Shown one piece after another: positions 53,772 through 63,098 of a stretch of DNA of 64,000 nt. This stretch comes from CAYUET01 sp964443875 (GTDB lineage Bacteria > Auribacterota > JAFGBW01), in contig CAYUET010000009.1 in assembly GCA_964443875.1 (NCBI GenBank), positions 41,394 to 105,393 of the forward strand, read 5' to 3'. The position numbers were made by a program, and so were the translations under genes. The notes beneath the pieces were generated by a model. It did not search any database, was not told the DNA's origin, and saw nothing but the letters and a program-made list of their open reading frames with translations. Position 1 is the first letter of the stretch. Each line of letters opens with the position of its first letter.

Positions 53772-56700
53772 TTTGAATCCTCCATTTGGTTAGTCTCCAT
53801 CCTGCCTGCCTCTTTAGGCAGATATAAAATCAGAGAAAAATGATCCGACATCTGCGCATCCCAGGTAAACAGCCCTCCATGTAGTTCGGCAAGTCTTCGG
53901 GCAATCAAAACCCCTATTTCAGGACCTGAAGCCACATCGACCCCCAGATCTTCATCTGCGCTTATCATGCTGAGCCTGACAGCATCCTCCTCCTTTTCGA
54001 TATCTTCCTTGAAAATGGTAAACTCCGCCCTTATCCGGATCTCCTCCCACCCGGTAATGATCCGGATTCTTCCTCCGGGTTTGAGAAAACCAAAAAAACT
54101 CGTTAAAATATTGAGAAAAATTTCCTTCAATTTTTGAAGATCCATTTTAAATAGAGGAACAGCAGGATCAAAAGATTTATCAATCACCAGATTCTTCTTT
54201 TTGGCCTGAGTATCAAGGATCTGAAGAACAGACTCCAGAACCTGGTAAAAATCCCCGCTCTCCAGTCTCAAATTCATATCTCCTGAATCAATTTTAGCAA
54301 TTTCCAGGAGGTTGTTGATCAAAGATATTTCAATTTTCCCACATTGTTCGATCTGATTCACATAACTCTTCTGTTTGTCATTCAGAGGACCGAAAAACTG
54401 ACCTTTTAACAATTCAATGAATCCCATGATCCCATTCAAAGGAGTACGGAGCTCATGGCTCATGGATGATAAAAACCGGGTCTTCTGTTTCTGTGACTGA
54501 AGGATACGGAGATTACTGTGCTCAAGACATTTTAAACTCTCCCGGAGTTCTTCCGTTCGTGATTTGATTGTTTCCTCAAGAGCCTGCTGCTGTTTAAGCA
54601 TTTCCTCTCTGACTTTTTTTATTTCAGTCATATCATGAATACTGGCGAGAGTTCCCTGAAATTCCTTATCGTCTGAATAAAGAGGGGAGGCACTGATTGA
54701 AACCGGAACCCGGCTTCCGTTTTTACGCACTAATTCACATTCATATTGATGATAAGTCCCTTCCTCCCTGTTTTCAAGGTCAGTCTGCATGATTGGATGA
54801 TAAACATCCGGGATAAAAAGGGTATACTTGAATCCCAGGAGATCTTTTTCTTCATAGCCCATGATTTTCCTGAACTGGGCATTTATAAAACGGAGAGTGC
54901 CTTCCGCATCGACCATCACTACTCCGTCAAAAAGACTATCCACAAGAATGCTGTATTTTTTTACCGATTCTCTCAGCAGATTTTCCATTTTTTTCCGTTC
55001 AGAAATATCCCTGAAAAAGGAAAGGCAGTACTCCCGCCCATCCATTTCAATAAGGCGGGAATTAACCTCTGCCGGAAAAATCTGGTTATTCTTTGTCACC
55101 ATGCTGATTTCAAAATGAACTGACTTTGTTTTTCTGAGCTGGGAAATCATTCTGTCCCTCATTTCATCATACTCCTCAGAAAGGGCAACATCCATCAATC
55201 CTTTGTTAAACATCTCTTCCCGGGAATAACCGAGAAGCCGACAGGCTTCTTTGTTGACATCGAATACCCGGCCCTTGATTTCTCCCTCTTCCGGAAGCAT
55301 GGATAAGAAAATAGCATCTTTGGAATAATCAAAAATATTCCGGTATTTCTGTTCCTTTTCACGCAGAGCCTGCTCCAAATTTATTTCCGAACGTTTATCA
55401 CGGATAAGGATGGCCGAATGAGTGATTTCATTACGCATATTCCGAATGGGGTACACATTGACATAAATGGGAATTTCCGAACCTGTTTTATAATTCCGCA
55501 GGGTAAAATTTTCAGCTTCATATCCTCCTTTTTCAAGAAGAACAGAAATCACATTCTGACCCTCGTACAATTTCTTCCTTTCATCGGTCATAAAATCCAG
55601 AATGGAAAAATTCCGGATATCATCTTCTTCTGAAAGCCCGACCATCACTCTTCCGGCAGGATTCAAATAAACACCCTTGCCTTCAAGATCTGTAAGGCCG
55701 ATAAAATCCGTGCTTTGCTTGACGAGGTAGACAAATTTATTTTTTTCTTCCTCCTCATTTTTCTGCCGTGTCACATCATTGAAAATAACGGCAAACTGAA
55801 GAGCCGAAGTCTTGTATGCCGTCAGTTCAAAATATTTGTCCAGAGGCGCACAATAACGGATAAAATGAACGGATTCCCCTGAAAAAACGACCTGGCTGTA
55901 TACATCAATCCAGAAATTTTCGATCCCTTTGAGGACTTCTTTAACACTCTTGCCGATGATATTCCTGGCTTCGAGTCCCGTCATTCGCTCAAAAACCGAA
56001 TTCACTTCCAGAAAGCGGTAATCACAGGGGACTCCGTAATCATCCAGAATAAGTTCATGCAGGGCAAAGGCATTCACCATGTTGTTGAAAAGACGCTGAT
56101 ATTTTTCCTCTGCCTGATCTGCCAGGGTCCTGTCCTCCACCATGGCCTGAACTCCGGAAATACGCCCGAACTCATCCGTGATGGTTTTATAATGAATTAA
56201 AAATATTTTCTGATCCCCGTTTCGCGCAATGTAGTGATGATTTGAAGAAATGCTGACCGGCTTATCCAGACACCACCGGAACTGATCGCTGATTCCTGAC
56301 TGAATAAACAGGGGGGTTTTAAACACATTAAGAGTATCCAGATCATCTTCTTCTGATAAAAAAAGAATTTTCCTAAGAGTCTGATTATAATCCGTTACTT
56401 TACCGTTTAAATCCACACAGAAAATTCCCAGGGGGGCATAATGAAAGAAATTTCTGAATTTTCTTTCTCTTTCAACAAGATCAGCTTCCATTTTCTTCTG
56501 AAGAGAAACATCATGAACAAGGGCATACTGAAAAATTTTTTCCGAAAGATGTACTGTTCCTGAAAACACTTCCACATCTTTAATGACACCCCGGGCATTA
56601 CGATGCTTAAAAAGAAAACGGTCTCGCAAATCGAGTTTTTGATCCACTGCCCCGTCCCTTTCGACTGCCCAGTCTGAAAGCTGGATATCCTTCCATTTCA

Positions 56701-56896
56701 TACATTTCATTACTTCCAGGCTCCAGCCGTAGAATTCCACCGCCGCAGGATTGGCATCCTCAATCAGCTGAGTCTGGGAATCCCAGATCACAATCGGGGC
56801 ATAATTACTGCAGAAAAAATCCCTGAAATAAGCATCTTTTTCAGGAGACTTCCCTTCTTCCGCTTCGGACAGGGACTTATTTATGTTTTCTTCCAT
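53768..56896 (-). CDS. Six-PAS sensor kinase with degenerate ATP-binding domain
   Basis: 1042 residues, no membrane segments. Six PAS regions (about 27-140, 148-270, 275-385, 390-510, 515-640, 645-765) lead through a coiled coil to an H-box SSMSHELRTPLNGIMGF. The ATPase region is eroded: the N-box reads LNILTSFFGFLKPGGR, no DxGxG box is recognisable, and the G2 position reads GPEIGVLIARRLAEL. ATP binding is doubtful, so it may be a substrate or regulator of the coupled REC-kinase rather than an active kinase. Ligands of the PAS domains are unknown. Confidence 0.85.
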   Translation of the reverse strand: MEENINKSLSEAEEGKSPEKDAYFRDFFCSNYAPIVIWDSQTQLIEDANPAAVEFYGWSLEVMKCMKWKDIQLSDWAVERDGAVDQKLDLRDRFLFKHRNARGVIKDVEVFSGTVHLSEKIFQYALVHDVSLQKKMEADLVERERKFRNFFHYAPLGIFCVDLNGKVTDYNQTLRKILFLSEEDDLDTLNVFKTPLFIQSGISDQFRWCLDKPVSISSNHHYIARNGDQKIFLIHYKTITDEFGRISGVQAMVEDRTLADQAEEKYQRLFNNMVNAFALHELILDDYGVPCDYRFLEVNSVFERMTGLEARNIIGKSVKEVLKGIENFWIDVYSQVVFSGESVHFIRYCAPLDKYFELTAYKTSALQFAVIFNDVTRQKNEEEEKNKFVYLVKQSTDFIGLTDLEGKGVYLNPAGRVMVGLSEEDDIRNFSILDFMTDERKKLYEGQNVISVLLEKGGYEAENFTLRNYKTGSEIPIYVNVYPIRNMRNEITHSAILIRDKRSEINLEQALREKEQKYRNIFDYSKDAIFLSMLPEEGEIKGRVFDVNKEACRLLGYSREEMFNKGLMDVALSEEYDEMRDRMISQLRKTKSVHFEISMVTKNNQIFPAEVNSRLIEMDGREYCLSFFRDISERKKMENLLRESVKKYSILVDSLFDGVVMVDAEGTLRFINAQFRKIMGYEEKDLLGFKYTLFIPDVYHPIMQTDLENREEGTYHQYECELVRKNGSRVPVSISASPLYSDDKEFQGTLASIHDMTEIKKVREEMLKQQQALEETIKSRTEELRESLKCLEHSNLRILQSQKQKTRFLSSMSHELRTPLNGIMGFIELLKGQFFGPLNDKQKSYVNQIEQCGKIEISLINNLLEIAKIDSGDMNLRLESGDFYQVLESVLQILDTQAKKKNLVIDKSFDPAVPLFKMDLQKLKEIFLNILTSFFGFLKPGGRIRIITGWEEIRIRAEFTIFKEDIEKEEDAVRLSMISADEDLGVDVASGPEIGVLIARRLAELHGGLFTWDAQMSDHFSLILYLPKEAGRMETNQMEDSK

Positions 56897-57264
56897 CTCT
56901 CAATTCTCTCATATGCCTTGATAATATTATCCACAAGCAGAGGAAAATCCGGGGGCTTCACATGGTAATCGTCAAAACCGGCTTCCCGGCATTCACTGAT
57001 ATCAAAGAGTGAACGATACCCTGTAAGACAAATCAGCCATGAAATCTGATTCTCCTTCCGGATCATCCGGCAAAGATCCAGTCCGCTCATACCGGGCATC
57101 TGCAGATCAAGTGTCATGACATTAAATGAACGCTTTTTAAGAATCTCCAGAGCTGCTTCCGCACTCGCTGCGCTGAAAACTTCCAATCCTGCATTTTCAA
57201 GAAAATACTGGATGGTTTCAAGCATCAAAGGTTCATCATCCACTATCAGGATCGACCGTGCCAT
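56881..57264 (-). CDS. Single-domain response regulator (paralogue 2)
   Basis: A 127-residue receiver: VDDEP pocket, phospho-Asp in TLDLQMPGMSG, TG in LTGYRSL, Lys in HVKPPDF. Clearly related to the receiver at 52199-52582. AAGGAG before the ATG; its 3' end overlaps the six-PAS kinase start by 16 bases. First gene of the four-gene signalling cluster, just downstream of cheB. Confidence 0.88.
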   Translation of the reverse strand: MARSILIVDDEPLMLETIQYFLENAGLEVFSAASAEAALEILKKRSFNVMTLDLQMPGMSGLDLCRMIRKENQISWLICLTGYRSLFDISECREAGFDDYHVKPPDFPLLVDNIIKAYERIERWKKT

Positions 57265-57275
57265 AACATCTCCTT

Positions 57276-58307
57276 TTACTCCTGGGTTAAAATTAAAGCC
57301 TTTTCAGCTATCTTGTTCAAGGGCTCTACAAAATCAACCCCTCCTAATTCATACGCAACTTTGGGCATTCCATAAACAACGCAGCTCTGCTCATTTTGTC
57401 CCACCGTCGCCGCGCCGGCCTGTTTCATTTCCAGTAATCCCTTGGCCCCATCCGCCCCCATGCCTGTTAAAATCACACCCACAGCATTTTTCCCGGCGTA
57501 TTTGGCTACAGACTTGAAAAGCACATCCACACTGGGCCTGTGACGATTAACAAGAGGCCCCTCCACCACTTCAACAAAATACTGAGCCCCGGAACGACGG
57601 AGCATCATATGTCGGTTGCCCGGTGCAATCAGTGCCCTGGAAGGGATTACGGAATCCCCGTTCTCCGCTTCCTTCACTTCAATGTTGCACTGGGTGTTCA
57701 AACGCTCTGCAAAAGATTTTGTAAAATGCTCAGGCATATGCTGGACAATCACAATTCCGGGGGAATTCGGCGGAAGTACGGTCAACACTTCCTTTAAAGC
57801 CTCTGTTCCGCCCGTCGATGCGCCGATGGCGATGATTTTATGAGTTGTCCTCGTAAGAGAAAGTTTGGAAGGCGGAGGTTTCTCAAGAACTTTTAAAGGA
57901 ATACGGGGCTTTATTTTAGAACAAACCTTGATTTTTTCAATCAGTTCCTCCGTAAGGTCGCCAATACTGTAGCTGGCCCCGGGTTTGCAAAGAACTTCTA
58001 CAGCACCGGCCTCCACAGCCTCACAGGCGAGTTCTCCGCCCTTGGGCGTAAGTGAACTGACAATAATGACCGGCAGGGGATAATATTTCATCAATTTTCT
58101 TAAAAAGGTTATCCCGTCCATCTTGGGCATTTCAATGTCCAGAAGAAGGATCTCCGGCTTGAGCGAAACAATTTTATCTCTTGCGATGAAAGGATCCGGG
58201 GCCGTGCCGACCACTTCTATTTCGCCATCTTTTGAAAGCTCTCTTTCCAGGGTCTGACGGACCACCGCGGAATCATCCACTATCAAAACTTTTACTTTTG
58301 AACCCAT
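57276..58307 (-). CDS. cheB: Chemotaxis protein-glutamate methylesterase CheB
   Basis: 343 residues from ATG 58307, chosen for AGGAGATAAA directly upstream; an ATG at 58328 also exists. Receiver (LIVDDSAVVRQTL, LLLDIEMPKMDG) plus methylesterase domain with catalytic Ser in GASTGGTEAL, His in VQHMPEHF and Asp in GMGADGAKG. It removes methyl groups (and deamidates) from chemoreceptors. Confidence 0.96.
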   Translation of the reverse strand: MGSKVKVLIVDDSAVVRQTLERELSKDGEIEVVGTAPDPFIARDKIVSLKPEILLLDIEMPKMDGITFLRKLMKYYPLPVIIVSSLTPKGGELACEAVEAGAVEVLCKPGASYSIGDLTEELIEKIKVCSKIKPRIPLKVLEKPPPSKLSLTRTTHKIIAIGASTGGTEALKEVLTVLPPNSPGIVIVQHMPEHFTKSFAERLNTQCNIEVKEAENGDSVIPSRALIAPGNRHMMLRRSGAQYFVEVVEGPLVNRHRPSVDVLFKSVAKYAGKNAVGVILTGMGADGAKGLLEMKQAGAATVGQNEQSCVVYGMPKVAYELGGVDFVEPLNKIAEKALILTQE

Positions 58308-58308
58308 T

Positions 58309-58773
58309 TTATCTCCTGAATTCAGCATTCAGCAAAACAAGCCTTGAATCCGCGCTGAACTTTAAAGTGTTGGGGTCGTTGAAACTGTTAGTCCAGGAAT
58401 CCCTGTCCATGATCACCACTTCAGGGACAGAAAGGGTGAAGACCGGCTTGCTTCCGAAAATCCCCGTTGCCAGGCGGCCTGTGATCACATTCAAAAGCTC
58501 CTTGAGCGCGTCTTCCGCCTTATTCTGGGAGTCCGGGTCATCCGGTTCCATCCCTAAAATATTAGAGGCAAGTTCCATGCACATCTGCGCCGGAACGGTC
58601 AGACTTACGGAACCAAAACCTTCCTCCCCGCAGAATTCCATGGAAGCCTTGATCGCATCAGGAATGTCTTCAGGCAGCTCCATGCTTTCACAGGGATCAG
58701 CAAACATGAAGGCCATGGTTTCAAGAACTTCGGCCATAACGGAAATCACTATCGTTTTTTCATCTGGATTCAT
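58309..58773 (-). CDS. cheX: CheX-like CheY-P phosphatase
   Basis: 154 residues of the CheC/CheX/FliY fold. The active helix DALKELLNVITGRLA has the Glu-x-x-Asn pair (ELLN) that CheX uses to dephosphorylate CheY. Only one such helix is present, which favours CheX over CheC. The start overlaps the cheY stop (ATGA); AGGAG is upstream. Confidence 0.8.
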   Translation of the reverse strand: MNPDEKTIVISVMAEVLETMAFMFADPCESMELPEDIPDAIKASMEFCGEEGFGSVSLTVPAQMCMELASNILGMEPDDPDSQNKAEDALKELLNVITGRLATGIFGSKPVFTLSVPEVVIMDRDSWTNSFNDPNTLKFSADSRLVLLNAEFRR

Positions 58774-59153
58774 GATCTTTCTCCTGTGATTTCATCCACC
58801 GTTTTTTTAATCTGTTCCGGAGTAAAAGGTTTCCTTACATACGCGCGAACCCCTTTTGCCCTCAATTCTTCGATCCGGGTCAGGCTTCCTTCCGTTGAGA
58901 TCACCACGATGGGAATCTTCTTTAAAACCTCATCCTCGGTCATATGCTCGATCATTTCTATGCCGTTCATGATAGGCATATTGATGTCCGCCAGGACAAG
59001 ATCTATCCAGGCCTCCTGCAGGATTCCAAGGCCTTCCTTGCCGTTTCCGGCCTCAAAAATCTGACCTGTCTCAATTCCGGCAATGCCGAATGTTTTTTTG
59101 ATGACCGCACGAACGATTTCGGAATCGTCCACAATGAGTATGTTTAAAGCCAT
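58770..59153 (-). CDS. cheY: Chemotaxis response regulator CheY
   Basis: A 127-residue receiver: LIVDDSEIVR, phospho-Asp in LADINMPIMNG, Thr in VISTEG, Lys in VRKPFTPEQ. The position between cheD and cheX identifies it as the CheY of this system. AGGAGG precedes the ATG. Confidence 0.92.
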   Translation of the reverse strand: MALNILIVDDSEIVRAVIKKTFGIAGIETGQIFEAGNGKEGLGILQEAWIDLVLADINMPIMNGIEMIEHMTEDEVLKKIPIVVISTEGSLTRIEELRAKGVRAYVRKPFTPEQIKKTVDEITGERS

Positions 59154-59175
59154 AAAACCTCCTGACTTGTTTGAC

Positions 59176-59658
59176 TTAAAATTCAGTTTCCACTCCGGCG
59201 GTTTTGACCGTCGTCCGCCCGCCTGCCATATACAGGGTAAAAGTTCTGGAAATCGCTCCTCCTATGCTTTCAGAGGTGATTAAAATATTGTTTTTCCAGA
59301 GAATTTTTCTCATCACGGTATAATTACGCTCCCCGATATTGAAAAGACCTTTTTCATCCAGGATCTTTGAGCATCCGGCCGCCTTGACGACCAGATTCTT
59401 CTTGGACACCCCCATTTCAAAAAGGGTCTGCAGAAGAAGAACCACCCCTGTATCCGTATACATAAAAGGGGTCGTTTTCGCCTTAGCCGGATCAGAACCT
59501 GAAAGCGGGAGCATACAGTGAATCATACCGCCCACTCCTGTTCCCGGATCATAAATCGCAAGCCCCAGGCATGACCCCAGAGAATAGGTAACAATCTCCT
59601 CTTCGGGATTACGGGATACTTTCATATCCGATATTCCGACTACAACTTTGATTCCCAT
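59176..59658 (-). CDS. cheD: Chemoreceptor glutamine deamidase CheD
   Basis: 160 residues. The catalytic Cys30 is in YSLGSCLGLAIYD, His47 in GGMIHCMLP, and the conserved Thr24 lies six residues before the Cys. The enzyme deamidates receptor glutamines and may interact with a CheC/CheX-type phosphatase. AGGAG before the ATG. An inactive-looking paralogue is encoded two genes upstream. Confidence 0.93.
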   Translation of the reverse strand: MGIKVVVGISDMKVSRNPEEEIVTYSLGSCLGLAIYDPGTGVGGMIHCMLPLSGSDPAKAKTTPFMYTDTGVVLLLQTLFEMGVSKKNLVVKAAGCSKILDEKGLFNIGERNYTVMRKILWKNNILITSESIGGAISRTFTLYMAGGRTTVKTAGVETEF

Positions 59659-59687
59659 TCTTTGCTCCTAGGTTTAAAGTGAATGCT

Positions 59688-60497
59688 TCAGCATTTCATA
59701 TACACTGCGGGCATGACCCCTTTCACACCATTTATCATAATCCCGGTCAGGCTTTCCGCATGTCCTACCATCAGATACCCTCCGGGTTTTAAAAGCCGGA
59801 CAATATCCGTCAAAAGATTTTTACGTACAATATTATCAAAATAAATCATGACGTTTCTGCAAAATACGATATCAAAAGGCCCCTGCATGGGGAAAGGCGG
59901 TTTGGAGAGATTGATCCGGGTAAAGGTTATCAGTTTTTTCAGGTTATCTTTGACCTTGTACACCCTGTCTCCGTTTTGATCTGTAAGCTTTTCAAAGAAT
60001 TTCTCCTTCATCCTGGAGTTTACGGATTCAAGCTTATCCTCCTTATAGATTCCCTCCAGACATTTGGAAAGGACCTTTGTGGAAATATCGGTTGCGAGAA
60101 TCCGGGTATCCACGTGATACTCCTGAATCAGATCATAAACCGTCATGGCAATGGAATAAGGCTCCTCGCCGGTCGAAGAAGCGCATGACCAGATGCGGAG
60201 TTTTGTCTGTCCTTCTGCAAACCATTTCTGAAGAGTCTTGCTTAAAAACTCAAAATGTTTATCCTCCCTGAAAAAGGAGGTTACATTCGTCGAAATGGCG
60301 TCGATCATAAAAATATATTCCTGTCCGGTTGAATCCGTTTCCAGATAGGAAAGATAGTCCCGGTATTCCTCAAGTCCCAGCTGTCTCATCCTCTTCCCCA
60401 CACGTGCGGAAACAAGGGCTTCCTTTCCCTCATTAAGAGAGATCCCGCTTTTTTCGTATACGATTTCCCTGATTTTATTGAAAATTTTCTTATCCAT
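59688..60497 (-). CDS. cheR: Chemotaxis methyltransferase CheR
   Basis: 269 residues from ATG 60497, which overlaps the second cheD gene by eight bases; a longer frame to 60599 would run deep into that gene. An N-terminal helical domain (LVSARVGKRMRQLGL) is followed by the SAM domain with RIWSCASSTGEEPYSIAMTV, FDIVFCRNVMIYF and GGYLMVGHAES. It methylates receptor glutamates with SAM. Confidence 0.95.
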   Translation of the reverse strand: MDKKIFNKIREIVYEKSGISLNEGKEALVSARVGKRMRQLGLEEYRDYLSYLETDSTGQEYIFMIDAISTNVTSFFREDKHFEFLSKTLQKWFAEGQTKLRIWSCASSTGEEPYSIAMTVYDLIQEYHVDTRILATDISTKVLSKCLEGIYKEDKLESVNSRMKEKFFEKLTDQNGDRVYKVKDNLKKLITFTRINLSKPPFPMQGPFDIVFCRNVMIYFDNIVRKNLLTDIVRLLKPGGYLMVGHAESLTGIMINGVKGVMPAVYMKC

Positions 60498-61002
60498 GAC
60501 TGTACCAATCTGTTTCACGGATTTGATGAACCTTATAAACCACGGCCTGGCCTGTTGCCACATCAAACATGATTTTCCGGCCCATATGCCCGCCAACATC
60601 TTCTGACATGATTTTTATGCCTTTCTTCAAAAGAAAAGCTTTTGCAAACGACGTATTTTCTTCTCCCAGATGATTATCTTCCTGATCCTCCGGGCAGGCG
60701 CCTCCTATAATCTGTGCGCTCATATCGGTTTTCTGGCTTCCGGCCTCTTCCATCATGCGGATCAAAGCGACCAGAGCGGCATTTCCATATTGAGCCGTGG
60801 CTTTCCCGGATTCACCGGTGGAAGGATATCTGTAATACGTCATGCCTCCGGATTTCAACACTCTGTCCCAAAGACATACCACCCCTCCATTCCCTACAAC
60901 GGTTCTCACCATTCCTCCCCCGCGGCTGAAAAAAACAGCACCGGGCTCAAGGAAAAAGGAGGAGTCATCCAGCCATCCCTCATTTTGCTCTCTTCGTTCC
61001 AT
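60490..61002 (-). CDS. CheD-like protein lacking catalytic Cys and His
   Basis: 170 residues aligning along the CheD fold: PGAVFFSRGGGMVRTVVGNG, VVCLWDRVLKSGGMTYYRYP, and later ALVALIRMMEEAGS and SEDVGGHMGRKIMF. The LGSC motif is VGNG (Gly39 in place of Cys) and the GGM-x-H motif is GGMTY (Tyr56 in place of His); the 17-residue spacing between the two sites equals that of the active CheD nearby. Deamidase activity is therefore not expected; binding of receptors or CheX may remain. It is coupled to cheR by an overlap. Confidence 0.82.
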   Translation of the reverse strand: MERREQNEGWLDDSSFFLEPGAVFFSRGGGMVRTVVGNGGVVCLWDRVLKSGGMTYYRYPSTGESGKATAQYGNAALVALIRMMEEAGSQKTDMSAQIIGGACPEDQEDNHLGEENTSFAKAFLLKKGIKIMSEDVGGHMGRKIMFDVATGQAVVYKVHQIRETDWYSHG

Positions 61003-61054
61003 GACTATTCCATCCGATTTTATCTTTAAAAAATTTTACGTTATTCAATTCAAT

Positions 61055-63070
61055 TTAAAATCCCTTAAGCTCATCATCATTTAAGGGTATCACCTCTTCA
61101 GGTTTTACCATTTTATGTTCTGTTTGAGTATTTTTAATTTTCGGAGGGGGTTTTATTCCGGGGGTTTTATGGGCCGGTAAAACATTGTGAACCGGTTTCG
61201 TTTTTAAAGTATTCTTTCTGTCTCCGGAGGAAGTCGAAAAATCCGAAGAGGATTCGGCTTCAACGGCTCCCTTAACCATCACCACCAACTGATTAACAAT
61301 ATCTTTCATTTCCCTGGCCTGCGCCGAAAGCTCTTCGCTTGCTGAAGCGGATTCCTCGGCATTGGAGGCATTGGCCTGAACCACCTGGTCCATCTGGGCT
61401 ACCGCCGTATTGATCTGATCTATACCCTGCGACTGTTCCTTGCTTGCCGCACTGATTTCCGACACCAGACTGGCCACTTTTCTGGAACTCTCGGTCATTT
61501 TGTTCAATGCCTGTGCCGTCTCCCCTGCAACAGCCACCCCTTTTTCAGAATTTTTCTGAGACCCTTCAATTAATGCCGAAGTGTTTTTGGCCGCCTCTGC
61601 ACTCCTCTGTGCCAGATTCCGGACCTCTTCGGCCACCACAGCGAAACCCTTTCCCGCCTCTCCGGCACGGGCCGCTTCCACAGCCGCATTCAAGGCCAGA
61701 AGATTCGTCTGAAAGGCGATCTCGTCAATGGTCTTTACTATTTTGGCTGTCTCATCGGATGACTTCTTAATATCATCAATCGCCCTGGAAAGACTCCCCA
61801 TGGATTGCTGTCCAACCTTCACCATTTCCGCAGCCTCTGCCATAAAAATATTGGCCTGATTGGAGTTTTCCGCATTTTGCCGGGTCATGGAAGCCATCTC
61901 CTCCAGAGAGGAAGACGTTTCCTCAAGGCTTGAAGCCTGCTCACTTGCACCTTCCGCCATCGACTGACTCGAAGACGCCACCTGACCGGAGGCCGCTGTT
62001 ATCTGGGAAGCCCCGCTGCTCAGACCCTCAATGATTTTATTGATCGGACCGGTAATCCCTCTTGTGATCACAATCGCCAGAAGGATTCCCACAATAATGG
62101 CAATAATCACCACAATCAAAATGATATTCCCTGTAGTTGATAAGGCATGATTGGTATCCTGGGAGGACTCAATGACATCCGCCATCCCTTCCGATGCAGC
62201 CTTTACCGCTTCATCAATGGTCCCATAGCCGTAACCTGCTCGTTTTTTACCTATTTCATCCTGCTCTGCCCAGATCTTCAAAAAAGAATCCATTCCCTGG
62301 TTATATTCTTTTGCTGCGTTATATAATTTCTCTATCATTTCCAGATTTTTTGCCTGTCTTGTCACTGCTTTTACCTTATCTAATTTTTCAAAAACATCTT
62401 TAAAAGAACTCTGGATTTTTAAAAATTCCTGCGGAGACCTGTGAAACTGAGCTTCCCATGCACCGGCGATGACCTGATTCCCGTACTCTTTAATGCTGAT
62501 TATCTCTTTTATTTTCTCCATCCGCTCTAACAATTTGTCTGCAGGTGCCCCTTCAGAAACTTCTCGCTTGTACTCCAGGTCATAATCGTCTAAAAAATCA
62601 TTGCATATCTTCATGAAAATACCCGAGTTTTCAGCCATTATTCTTCTAACAACCTTCAATTCCTCGGTTTTATCAGCCGTCTGCATGATCAAATCTTCAT
62701 ATTTCTGCAAACTATCCTCTGCCACGCTTACTGCTTTTTTAAACGCCTCAAGAGTTAGAGCTCCTGAACACAAATCTGAAGCGTTTTTAAGATATTTTTT
62801 TCCCTCTTCAACACTTTTTAATCCCTTATCTAAAAATGATTTTTCTTCGGTAAAACCATACCCTCTTATCTCCAGTAAAGCGCCATGGATAGCTCTTTCC
62901 AGATTGGTACAAATCGCCACTTCCGGAACTTTTTCCTTTATCAGAATCTCCGTACTCTTTTGAAGCCCGCCCATATTCCAGATCACCCAGCTTCCCAGAG
63001 CCAGAAGAATTAAAAGGATAATCGTAAAACCAAACGCGATTTTTGTACCTAATTTCATTTGTCTGAACAT
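61055..63070 (-). CDS. Methyl-accepting chemotaxis protein
   Basis: 671 residues. TM1 about 10-32, a long helical periplasmic domain (33-310, HBM-like), TM2 about 312-335. Only the first part of a HAMP (TRGITGPINKIIEGL) is seen before the signalling coiled coil. The hairpin tip IDEIAFQTNLLALNAAVEAA is canonical. The tail is flexible and Pro/Lys-rich and ends EVIPLNDDELKGF, like the next receptor. AAGGAGAG precedes the ATG at 63070. Confidence 0.93.
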   Translation of the reverse strand: MFRQMKLGTKIAFGFTIILLILLALGSWVIWNMGGLQKSTEILIKEKVPEVAICTNLERAIHGALLEIRGYGFTEEKSFLDKGLKSVEEGKKYLKNASDLCSGALTLEAFKKAVSVAEDSLQKYEDLIMQTADKTEELKVVRRIMAENSGIFMKICNDFLDDYDLEYKREVSEGAPADKLLERMEKIKEIISIKEYGNQVIAGAWEAQFHRSPQEFLKIQSSFKDVFEKLDKVKAVTRQAKNLEMIEKLYNAAKEYNQGMDSFLKIWAEQDEIGKKRAGYGYGTIDEAVKAASEGMADVIESSQDTNHALSTTGNIILIVVIIAIIVGILLAIVITRGITGPINKIIEGLSSGASQITAASGQVASSSQSMAEGASEQASSLEETSSSLEEMASMTRQNAENSNQANIFMAEAAEMVKVGQQSMGSLSRAIDDIKKSSDETAKIVKTIDEIAFQTNLLALNAAVEAARAGEAGKGFAVVAEEVRNLAQRSAEAAKNTSALIEGSQKNSEKGVAVAGETAQALNKMTESSRKVASLVSEISAASKEQSQGIDQINTAVAQMDQVVQANASNAEESASASEELSAQAREMKDIVNQLVVMVKGAVEAESSSDFSTSSGDRKNTLKTKPVHNVLPAHKTPGIKPPPKIKNTQTEHKMVKPEEVIPLNDDELKGF

Positions 63071-63098
63071 GCAAGACTCTCCTTAATTAATTATTAAT

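Noticed and set aside
59688..60599. Longer CheR start at 60599
   Set aside because: The extra 34 residues lie in the CheD-like gene in another frame and do not resemble CheR; ATG 60497 matches the family N-terminus.
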